Assembly: GCA_000433775.1 (NCBI GenBank)
Contig: HF998486.1
Coordinates: 1 to 13,626, forward strand
Length of the DNA stretch: 13,626 nt
Direction of reading: 5' to 3'
Source of the DNA: Corallococcus sp. CAG:1435
GTDB lineage: Bacteria > Bacillota > Clostridia > Christensenellales > CAG-314
The notes below the pieces were generated by a model. That model had not been told where the DNA came from. It did no database searches and worked only from the letters and a program-made list of their open reading frames with translations. Below, in pieces: positions 7,052 to 13,053 of the stretch. Each line of letters begins with the position of its first letter. The first letter of the stretch is position 1. The translations under genes were made by a program, and so were the position numbers.

Positions 7052-8458
7052 CTACCTCCTTTTGTCGTTTTTGTGCGAAATGGATTGCGGACGGCGCACC
7101 TGCTTTTGAAGAGGTTTCTGTAAAACGGCGTCCTGTCTGTCGTTGTCCACATCGGGCGCAAAGGGGGCAAGAAAGGGCGTTTTGTACTGTCCCAGCGACG
7201 TCAGATACAACAATATCAGCAACACCGAAAGCATGACGCCCATTATTCCCATAAGTCCGCCGATGAGCGTTATGCCTATGCGAAGCATGGACAAAATCAG
7301 GGTGTCGTCGGGCATGGTGAAAAGTCCGATTCCGCTGAGTGCGCCAATCATGACGGCGGGAGCGCCGATAAGCCCCGCTTTGACGGCGGCGTCCCCCAGC
7401 ACTATCGCTCCCACAAGGGAAAGGGTGATTCCCACCGCCGAAGGCATGCGCAAATTAGCTTCACGCAATATGTCGAAAATTATTATTACCAACAGCATTT
7501 CCGACAACGGCGAAAAGGGAATAGGGTCGATGGCGTTGAGAATGGTGATGAGAAACTTCAACGGTATTATCTGATAGTTGTACATTTGCAAACACACGTA
7601 CAGCGACGGCAACAGCACCGAAACCAGCACGCTGACAAACCTCAGCACACGGTTGACGCTTGTTACGACGGAATTTTCGTAGTAGTCGCCGGGCGACTGC
7701 AACTCTTCAATGTACAGATAGGGCACGGTGAGTACCATGGGCGAACCGTCGGTAACCACTGCAATGCGCCCCTCCAACATTTTGCCCACGGCAACGTCGG
7801 GTTTTTCCGTAGTGCCGATACGTCTGAACAAAAATGTGCGTTCTTTGTCCAGGTAACGTGCAAGGTAACTGCTGTCCAGCACGCCGTCGATGTTGACGCT
7901 TTGCAACTGCTGAACTATTCTGTTGACAATGTCCATGTCGGCAATGCCGTCGATGTAGCACACCGCCACCGCCGTGTTTGTGTACTTGCCCACGTTGAGA
8001 TTGATTGTTTTGAAACAGTTTGTTTTCAGACGCTTGCGAAGCAACGTGATGTTGGCTTTGATGTCCTCCACAAAACCTTCACGTGGACCTCGCATAACCA
8101 TGGAAGTGGGAGGTTCGGCAACGGAACGCCCCAGCGCCGTGCGTGTGTCCACCGCAATGCAGCCTTCCTCGCCATCTACGAAAAGCAAGGTGTAACCGTT
8201 GGAAAAATCCTGTAAAAGCGCTTCAAAGTTGGGCGTTTTGCGTACATTTACGCCGGAAACGAGTTTCACCAAAATGTCGTCCAGACAGGAAACGTCTTTG
8301 AGGTAGGTGAGAGGTTTCAAAACAAACTCGCTCACCTTGTTGGCGTCGCACATGGTGTCAAGACTGACCACATACACGGTTTTTCCGCAGGAAACCTTTC
8401 TTTCCAGATAGTCGTCTTGCCGAAAATACATTTTTTGCAATTTTTGTAGGTACTTCAT
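7052..8458 (-). CDS. gerAA: Spore germination protein, GerA family (GerAA-like A subunit)
   Basis: A 468-residue A subunit of a GerA-type germinant receptor in the spore inner membrane. The first 265 residues form the soluble domain with the signature RGPREGFVEDIKANITLLRKR (123-143, here with the family's PREGF core), CYIDGIAD (167-174) and VPYLYIEELQSPGDYYE (245-261). Hydrophobic segments follow from about 272 to 420, including FDILREANLRMP (328-339), SLVGAIVLGDAAVKAG (347-362) and the end motif SLGQYKTPFLAP (421-432). Length and order are typical. The start is uncertain. The ATG at 8458 best fits family length, but no Shine-Dalgarno sequence precedes it, nor the in-frame ATG at 8431. It is the first gene of the operon and lies about 520 nt beyond the previous terminator. 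Confidence 0.92.
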   Translation of the reverse strand: MKYLQKLQKMYFRQDDYLERKVSCGKTVYVVSLDTMCDANKVSEFVLKPLTYLKDVSCLDDILVKLVSGVNVRKTPNFEALLQDFSNGYTLLFVDGEEGCIAVDTRTALGRSVAEPPTSMVMRGPREGFVEDIKANITLLRKRLKTNCFKTINLNVGKYTNTAVAVCYIDGIADMDIVNRIVQQLQSVNIDGVLDSSYLARYLDKERTFLFRRIGTTEKPDVAVGKMLEGRIAVVTDGSPMVLTVPYLYIEELQSPGDYYENSVVTSVNRVLRFVSVLVSVLLPSLYVCLQMYNYQIIPLKFLITILNAIDPIPFSPLSEMLLVIIIFDILREANLRMPSAVGITLSLVGAIVLGDAAVKAGLIGAPAVMIGALSGIGLFTMPDDTLILSMLRIGITLIGGLMGIMGVMLSVLLILLYLTSLGQYKTPFLAPFAPDVDNDRQDAVLQKPLQKQVRRPQSISHKNDKRR

Positions 8459-8976
8459 ACGAAAATTTTTGCATTTTGCAAGGGAAAATATACAAAAAAC
8501 AGCCGATTTCTTTGACAAATTGAAGCAAAATCTACCCGAACACCCGTGCGTTTGTACACAATTTGCCACAACGGTGCAAAATTTTGTGTACAAAACAACA
8601 AAAAAAACAGAACAGTTGCAAAACAAATGACAGTTTGCCACGGACAAACAAAATTACAAAAAAAAACGCAACGCACAAGAAGAATGTCGCACTTCACACC
8701 GCCGATATTACCCGTCAAAATTTTTCGGCAGATAAAAAAATTTACTTTCAAAATAACCTTACAGCGTAAACAAACTCAAAAGGCAGAATGTAACTTTCAC
8801 ACATCGGCGTGAACACAATTGCCGTAAAACAACAAATTGCCTCTAATATTAGCAAGTTTACAATGCAGATAAACAAAAATATTTTTCCAAACATGAATTT
8901 TCAATGTAAAAAACTCAAAATGGCTTTTAGGGTAAAGTTAAAAGGGCATTTTTGAAACGCTAACTGTGTTTTCAAC
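8459..8976. other. AT-rich intergenic region upstream of the ger operon
   Basis: About 520 nt lie between the lepB terminator and gerA. The sequence is much richer in A and T runs than its neighbours and carries no frame with a family match or good ribosome binding site. It should hold the ger promoter. Forespore sigma-G control would be expected from known ger operons, but I see no convincing sigma-G-like pair of boxes. A weak sigma-A-like pair (TTGAAA, 17 nt, TATTTT on the minus strand, 8904-8876) and an extended -10 TGCTAATAT near 8845 are no better than AT-rich background. The one clear structure is the dyad at 8551-8594. Confidence 0.6.
8551..8594. repeat. Long imperfect inverted repeat upstream of gerA
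   Basis: Outer arms TTTGTACACAA (8551-8561) and TTGTGTACAAA (8584-8594) are a perfect 11-bp match. Inside them TTTGC (8562-8566) pairs with GCAAA (8576-8580), with a bulge ATT on one side, and an AC/GT pair closes a 4-nt AACG loop. No T tract follows on either strand, so it is not a normal intrinsic terminator. It lies about 93 nt upstream of the gerA ATG and could be an operator or a structured leader. Confidence 0.65.
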
Positions 8977-9006
8977 AAAAAAAACTTCCCTCAAAAGGGA
9001 AGTTTT
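8977..9006 (-). terminator. Rho-independent terminator after lepB
   Basis: A 10-bp perfect stem, AAAACTTCCC / GGGAAGTTTT (8981-8990 / 8997-9006), with a 6-nt loop. Read on the minus strand it runs into a T-rich tail made by the A run at 8977-8984. It lies 71 nt past the signal peptidase stop and ends that transcription unit. Confidence 0.9.
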
Positions 9007-9077
9007 GTAATATACCATGAATTCAGTTTAGCCGAAAGATGCTGCAAACGGATGTGCCGTTACAACAAGGCGGACAA

Positions 9078-9776
9078 TCAATTTCCTATGACCACGCCGT
9101 ACAAACGTGAGAGGGGAAATTGTCCCAAAAGACGGGAATCGTTGCTGTTGTGACGGTTGTCGCCCATTACATAGAAGCAATTTTCCGAAACGACAAAGGG
9201 ATTTTCCTGCGTAGTGCCTTTGAGATTGCCTGCAAACCCCAAATAGGGAATGTCGGTAATGTTGCCGTTTGCGTCGTAAAAAGAGGCTTTTTCCCCCTTT
9301 ACGGTGTAGTAGTTTTCCGTAATTACGCCGTCCGTCGTTTGAATTTTCAAAATGAGGTCGTTGCCACGGGTTTCCACCCACAGTTTGTCCCCTTCCAAAG
9401 CCACAACACGTTTAATCAGTTTTTCGTAACGGTCGTCGTCGTTGCCGATGGCAAATTCCGCCTGAAACTTGTTGACGTCGTTGCGGTAGAACACCACAAC
9501 GTCGCCACGTTTGGGGGTGGCGCATTTGTTTACCCACACCACCGTGCCGTCGGTAAAGTTTGGCATCATGGATTCGCCCGAAACGACAATTCCGTTGACG
9601 ACAAATATGCGCAAACTCACCACAAGTACAAGTAAAATTATCATTGCAACAAGTACCCGTGTGAGGATTTTGTCCCGTTTTGCCCGCAAAGCCTGCTTTT
9701 GTTGCGCATCGGAAGAAGTGTTTTCCGACAACTGCTCTACTTCGCTTGCAAAATCGCTGTTATCTGCATTGTTCAC
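9078..9776 (-). CDS. lepB: Type I signal peptidase
   Basis: A 232-residue membrane-anchored serine/lysine protease that cleaves signal peptides from exported proteins on the outer face of the cytoplasmic membrane. It has a charged cytoplasmic N-terminus of about 38 residues, one membrane segment (about 40-60) and the conserved boxes: GESMMPNF with nucleophile Ser69, KRGDVVVF (89-96), KLIKRVVALEGD with general-base Lys122, and MGDNRHNSNDSR (204-215). The single N-terminal anchor and size match the Gram-positive SipS type. The start is GTG at 9776. It overlaps the 3' end of the DUF951 gene by 17 nt, with AAGGCGG about 9 nt upstream. An ATG three codons in is out of frame. It is last in its operon, before a strong terminator. 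Confidence 0.95.
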   Translation of the reverse strand: MNNADNSDFASEVEQLSENTSSDAQQKQALRAKRDKILTRVLVAMIILLVLVVSLRIFVVNGIVVSGESMMPNFTDGTVVWVNKCATPKRGDVVVFYRNDVNKFQAEFAIGNDDDRYEKLIKRVVALEGDKLWVETRGNDLILKIQTTDGVITENYYTVKGEKASFYDANGNITDIPYLGFAGNLKGTTQENPFVVSENCFYVMGDNRHNSNDSRLLGQFPLSRLYGVVIGN

Positions 9777-9945
9777 TTTGCTTTACCGCCTTGCGAAATT
9801 TTTCCGCCGACATCAAAACAATATGTCCGCATTTTGAACATTTCAGTTTGTAATCGGCGCCGGTGCGCACAATTTGCCAGGTGTTGCAACCGCAAACATG
9901 CGCTTTGCGTGTTGTTACAGTGTCGCCAACAGTAAAATTTATCAT
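9760..9945 (-). CDS. DUF951 family small protein, cysteine-rich
   Basis: A 61-residue protein of the DUF951 family (COG4481), widespread in Bacillota and without an assigned function. It keeps the family core: a KAHVCGCNTWQIVRTGADYKLKC stretch (15-36, with Cys18, Cys20, Cys36) followed by CSKCG (36-40) and a basic C-terminal helix AEKFRKAVK. The cysteines and His16 could bind zinc, and the fold may resemble a small nucleic acid-binding domain. Both points are inference. The ATG at 9945 overlaps the upstream stop as ATGA. There is no good Shine-Dalgarno sequence, so expression probably depends on coupling to the upstream gene. Its end overlaps the signal peptidase start. Confidence 0.88.
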   Translation of the reverse strand: MINFTVGDTVTTRKAHVCGCNTWQIVRTGADYKLKCSKCGHIVLMSAEKFRKAVKQSEQCR

Positions 9946-11585
9946 ACCAAAAAAATGTTGTTTATCATAAATTCGCTTTCCGCTTCGAAAGCCAACATTT
10001 CCACATTTTCGTCTTCCGACATCTGGTAGCCTTCCTTTACCATGTGGAAGTTGACGCCGTCCACAGTTACCCTTTGCCATTTGCCGTCCCCCACCAGTTG
10101 CACCGACTGCACAAACATGGTGTTGGACTTGCCTATGTTAGACATAGCATACACATTGAGTTTTTGTTTGACGTTGCTGCTGATATCGAAACTCACCGTG
10201 AAAATTTCGTTGCGACGCACGCCGGGGTCGTTGATGGCAAATGTGGCAAGACCTTTGCCCTTTGCGCCCACTATGTTGAGGTAGCCCTTGCAGTACTGCA
10301 CCTGATTGAGGGTACTGTGCCACCTGTCCGACTTGGTGAAGGGAATGAGATGTCCGTCGCTTTTACCTACGTACAAAATTCGTGTGGGGATTTTGACGGA
10401 CGACGGATTTTTAACCTTTACTTCGCACAAGGTGGAAGACACGCTTACCGTGCCTTTGACAAGTGCAAAGGCGATGAGGTCGCATTGCTGTTGGTACACG
10501 TCCAACTGCGCAACGTAACACTCTTCCGTCTTTTTTATGGGTGCTTTCACCCAGTTGCGGGCGCAGCCGTTTACATTGCGGGAATACCACACGGAAACTT
10601 TGGAAGGCGCAACGGAAGTTGTAACCTTCACGAAATTGTCGCCACGTTCGGTGGGAAATTGTTGCAAAGCAATGTCTTCGTCGGCGTAGTTGCCCTTGCA
10701 CCAACGCACAATGCCGTCCACGTATTCGTCCGGCAAACAATCCATCACCATGGGAAGCAACAAAAATTTACTGTTTTTGTTAAGCCGCAAAAACATTTTG
10801 TTGGCATTGGTAGCGTCGTCGTAGGGACTGTTTGCGGACACAATGAGATACACCGGCATTTTTGCCTGTATTGCGTAAGATTGCGGAGCAATGCCCGAAA
10901 GCCACTTTTGCCGTGTGTCTTCGTAGTCAAGACGTTTTTGCAATGCCGAACCGTCCCACTTGCCGTTTTTCCCCGCCTTACCCTGATAGGCAGGATAATC
11001 TCGGTAGAAACTGTTGAACACCACCGTGCCGTTTGTAACACGGGGGTCGGTACCCAACACCACAACGCCTACACGTGCGCCTTTTTTTACCGTTACCACC
11101 GAAATGCTTTTTGCACGTTCCGCCTGCAACAGGTAGGTTACGGCACGCATACAGTTGAGGGCGTATTCGTATATTTTGGTTTCACGCACCGTTTCACCTA
11201 CTTCAAAGTACCCCATTGCACTTTCGGAGTTGCAGTAGAAAAGAGATTCAGGATACAGCGTGGCAGGGCCTTTGGGACGACGTCCCGCAAAGTCGATTGC
11301 CATTACCAAAAAATCGTTTTTTGCCCAAAAAGCAAGTTCCTCGTCGTCTATCCTTTTGGTGTAGTCGTCAATGAGCAGAAGCGCCTTTTTGCTGTTTTTG
11401 CCCGCTTTGCTGCACAACTTGGCAAACACACGTGTTTTTCCGTCGGCTACGCTCCGCCCCGTGAAATACAGCGAGCGAAAGACAAGCCCGTCCTTCTCCA
11501 CCGAAGTGAGCAAGTTGCTGTCCAGCGGTTCGGCTGTGGCGTCAAAATCCTGCCATAAGGCTGTTGATGTGAGTATTTTTTCCAT
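9942..11585 (-). CDS. Alpha/beta-hydrolase-fold protein with degenerate catalytic site and C-terminal beta domain
   Basis: A 547-residue protein, probably cytoplasmic since no signal peptide or membrane segment is seen. Residues 60-300 look like an alpha/beta hydrolase of the acetylxylan-esterase or PhoPQ-related type: KALLLIDDYTKR (67-78), a beta strand with LVMAIDFAGRRPKG (93-106) for the oxyanion region, a late VYLIVSANSPYDD strand (245-257) for the acid loop, and LLLPMVMD (275-282) where His is usual. At the nucleophile elbow the expected GxSxG reads TVKKG (165-169), so Lys167 replaces Ser, and no clear catalytic His is present. Residues 318-395 resemble an Ig-like domain with a WYSRNVNGCARNW stretch. 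Residues 400-547 look like a beta-sandwich, perhaps carbohydrate-binding. It is the first gene of a unit with its own promoter; AGGGTG precedes the ATG. An enzyme activity is unlikely and the function is unknown. Confidence 0.7.
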   Translation of the reverse strand: MEKILTSTALWQDFDATAEPLDSNLLTSVEKDGLVFRSLYFTGRSVADGKTRVFAKLCSKAGKNSKKALLLIDDYTKRIDDEELAFWAKNDFLVMAIDFAGRRPKGPATLYPESLFYCNSESAMGYFEVGETVRETKIYEYALNCMRAVTYLLQAERAKSISVVTVKKGARVGVVVLGTDPRVTNGTVVFNSFYRDYPAYQGKAGKNGKWDGSALQKRLDYEDTRQKWLSGIAPQSYAIQAKMPVYLIVSANSPYDDATNANKMFLRLNKNSKFLLLPMVMDCLPDEYVDGIVRWCKGNYADEDIALQQFPTERGDNFVKVTTSVAPSKVSVWYSRNVNGCARNWVKAPIKKTEECYVAQLDVYQQQCDLIAFALVKGTVSVSSTLCEVKVKNPSSVKIPTRILYVGKSDGHLIPFTKSDRWHSTLNQVQYCKGYLNIVGAKGKGLATFAINDPGVRRNEIFTVSFDISSNVKQKLNVYAMSNIGKSNTMFVQSVQLVGDGKWQRVTVDGVNFHMVKEGYQMSEDENVEMLAFEAESEFMINNIFLV

Positions 11586-11648
11586 ATTTCACCCTGATTT
11601 GCTGCAAAAATGCTGTTACTGCACAGTTGGTGTTTTGCTTACACACCA

Positions 11649-11676
11649 ATTTTACCACAAGAAAAAATTTTGTCAA
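11649..11676 (-). promoter_or_regulatory. Sigma-A-type promoter of the pseudo-hydrolase/DUF951/lepB operon
   Basis: Read on the minus strand: -35 TTGACA (11676-11671, exact consensus), a 16-nt spacer and -10 TAAAAT (11654-11649), preceded by TGG as an extended -10. Transcription would begin near 11642, leaving a leader of about 57 nt. The -35 box lies only 7 nt past the rlmH stop and no terminator separates the two units, so some read-through from rlmH is likely. Confidence 0.82.
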
Positions 11677-11683
11677 TGCGCCG

Positions 11684-12157
11684 TTACTTGTGATAAGGCA
11701 CATTGTTGCGTATTGTGCAGGCTCGGTACAGTTGCTCGGCAAGCACCACCCTGCACAGTTGGTGAGGCAAAGTTATCTTTCCGAAGGACAACCGCAGTTG
11801 TGCGGCCTTTTTCACCTCTTGGGAAAGTCCGTAACTTCCGCCCACAACAAACGTCAGGCAGGAAAAGTTTTGTTGCAAGGCTTCCAACCGTTGGGACAAC
11901 TGCGTGCTTGTCAGTTGCGTGCCGTCAATGTCCAACGCTACAACACACCCTTCAACCTTGGCAAGAATTCGTTTGCCCTCTTCCTGCAATATTTTTTCCT
12001 TTTCCTTTTCCGACGGTTCACCGTTGAAAAAAGTTTCCTCCACTTCGACAATTTCCATTGCGGCAAAACGTGAAATGCGTTTGGCGTACTCGGAAATCGC
12101 CTCTTTGAGATAGTTTTCCTTTATTTTGCCGACGGCAACAATTTTGTACCTGATCAT
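11684..12157 (-). CDS. rlmH: 23S rRNA pseudouridine-1915 N3-methyltransferase RlmH
   Basis: A 157-residue SPOUT methyltransferase that uses S-adenosylmethionine to methylate N3 of pseudouridine 1915 (E. coli numbering) in helix 69 of 23S rRNA, acting on assembled 70S ribosomes. Diagnostic features are the N-terminal KIVAVGKIKENYL (5-17), VVALDIDGTQLTS, the cofactor loop TFVVGGSYGLS, LSFGKITLPHQLCRVVLAEQLYRA and the invariant C-terminal NVPYHK. The length is exactly typical. The ATG at 12157 overlaps the CPBP protease stop as ATGA. No Shine-Dalgarno sequence is visible, so translation probably depends on coupling. A frame extension 12 codons upstream lies within the protease gene. The walJ-rlmH neighbourhood is common in Bacillota. 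Confidence 0.97.
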   Translation of the reverse strand: MIRYKIVAVGKIKENYLKEAISEYAKRISRFAAMEIVEVEETFFNGEPSEKEKEKILQEEGKRILAKVEGCVVALDIDGTQLTSTQLSQRLEALQQNFSCLTFVVGGSYGLSQEVKKAAQLRLSFGKITLPHQLCRVVLAEQLYRACTIRNNVPYHK

Positions 12158-13053
12158 AACGCAAGAAGATTCATTATCCACAATCCGACGCACACAAACA
12201 CCGATACAAACAGATAAAACACGGAATTGCGTTGCATCGGAAGGTCGTTGACGTCGTCAGCGGCAGTGCCTTTGCGACAGTCGGAAGTTGTTTTCAGGTA
12301 GCCGAAAACGCACAGGGCAAAGCCCACTGCGCCCACCGCCGCAAGCCACGGGGACATTGCCGTGAACAACTGCTCTTCAATGGGTACAAAGGACAGCACC
12401 ACAGCCACGAAATTGTTGAAAAAATGCACCGCAACGCACGTCCACACGCTGCCGCTGCGCAACATCAATAATGCCAAAAACGCACCCAATACAAACTGAT
12501 GCAATGTTTGCGCCGCATTGAGATGAAACAGCGAAAACAATGCGCCGGAAGCCAGCACGGCAGGCAAGGTGCGCTGTCCGGCAAGACTTTGCGCCACTGT
12601 TCCACGAAAGACAATTTCTTCCGTAAAGGAAGGAATCAGCGTGCCAACCAAAAGCAGAGGGAAAAACTGCAAGGGCAAATCCACCGACGGACGTGTTAAC
12701 CCCGCCTGCTCGATTGCGTCCAAAAGCCATTCGTTTACGGGAAGCATAAGGGCAATAAGAAACACTGCCGAAAGACATCCCCACAAAATGTGCGTCAGGG
12801 GAGGTTTTTTGTTGAGTCCCGTTGCAGAGGGCAACTGCGTTTTGGTAACAAATGCGTACAAAAGCGCCGTGCATCCCACTGTTACGGAATACAACGCCTG
12901 CATTGTCCAATAAGCCCAATCAGGCATTTGTCCCGTTTCGGCATCGGTGAAAAAGGCAAAAACGCTTCCCCACACCACCGACGCTATCAGCATTACCGCC
13001 ACGGCGAGGGCAAAACTTTTGCCGAAATCGTTTTTATCGTAGGAAATTCTCAT
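12154..13053 (-). CDS. CPBP family intramembrane glutamic protease
   Basis: A 299-residue multi-pass membrane protein of the CPBP (Abi, CAAX protease / bacteriocin-processing) family. The family motifs are complete: FTEEIVFRG with Glu145-Glu146 and Arg150, FSLFHLN with His177, and HFFNN with His210 and Asn214. About eight hydrophobic segments are present, the last at about 277-297, after a polar loop (254-276). Family members cleave prenylated or bacteriocin-related substrates or regulatory membrane proteins. The substrate here is unknown and no bacteriocin gene is nearby. The ATG at 13053 overlaps the walJ stop as ATGA and has GGGGTGG upstream. A 31-codon upstream extension lies inside walJ and is rejected. 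Sitting between walJ and rlmH suggests a housekeeping or envelope role, not immunity. Confidence 0.9.
   Translation of the reverse strand: MRISYDKNDFGKSFALAVAVMLIASVVWGSVFAFFTDAETGQMPDWAYWTMQALYSVTVGCTALLYAFVTKTQLPSATGLNKKPPLTHILWGCLSAVFLIALMLPVNEWLLDAIEQAGLTRPSVDLPLQFFPLLLVGTLIPSFTEEIVFRGTVAQSLAGQRTLPAVLASGALFSLFHLNAAQTLHQFVLGAFLALLMLRSGSVWTCVAVHFFNNFVAVVLSFVPIEEQLFTAMSPWLAAVGAVGFALCVFGYLKTTSDCRKGTAADDVNDLPMQRNSVFYLFVSVFVCVGLWIMNLLAL

Noticed and set aside
8455..8751. A 98-codon hydrophobic minus-strand frame upstream of gerA
   Set aside because: It begins with TTG with only a weak AAGG upstream, is rich in Phe and Cys as expected from an AT-rich spacer, ends just inside gerA in another frame and matches no family I know.
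8546..8812. An 88-codon plus-strand frame in the ger upstream region
   Set aside because: No ribosome binding site, lysine- and threonine-rich composition typical of A-rich noncoding DNA, and it runs through the dyad at 8551-8594.
8876..8904. Weak sigma-A-like boxes TTGAAA-17-TATTTT on the minus strand
   Set aside because: The match is modest in very AT-rich DNA and lies over 400 nt from gerA. It is not better than chance.
10044..11558. A 504-codon plus-strand open frame opposite the pseudo-hydrolase gene
   Set aside because: It lies in the exact complementary register, has no ribosome binding site or family match, and is explained by the lack of TTA, CTA and TCA codons in the real gene. 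The same holds for 736-1794, 3640-4506, 4756-5667, 5876-7123, 7586-8215, 9120-9635 and 12790-13299.
9942..11585. Naming the first gene of the middle operon an acetylxylan esterase or PhoPQ-related protein
   Set aside because: The fold pattern is suggestive, but the nucleophile and His positions do not fit an active enzyme, so an enzyme name would mislead.
12154..13053. The CPBP protease as a bacteriocin immunity or processing gene
   Set aside because: No bacteriocin precursor, transporter or modification gene is nearby. Its neighbours are housekeeping genes.
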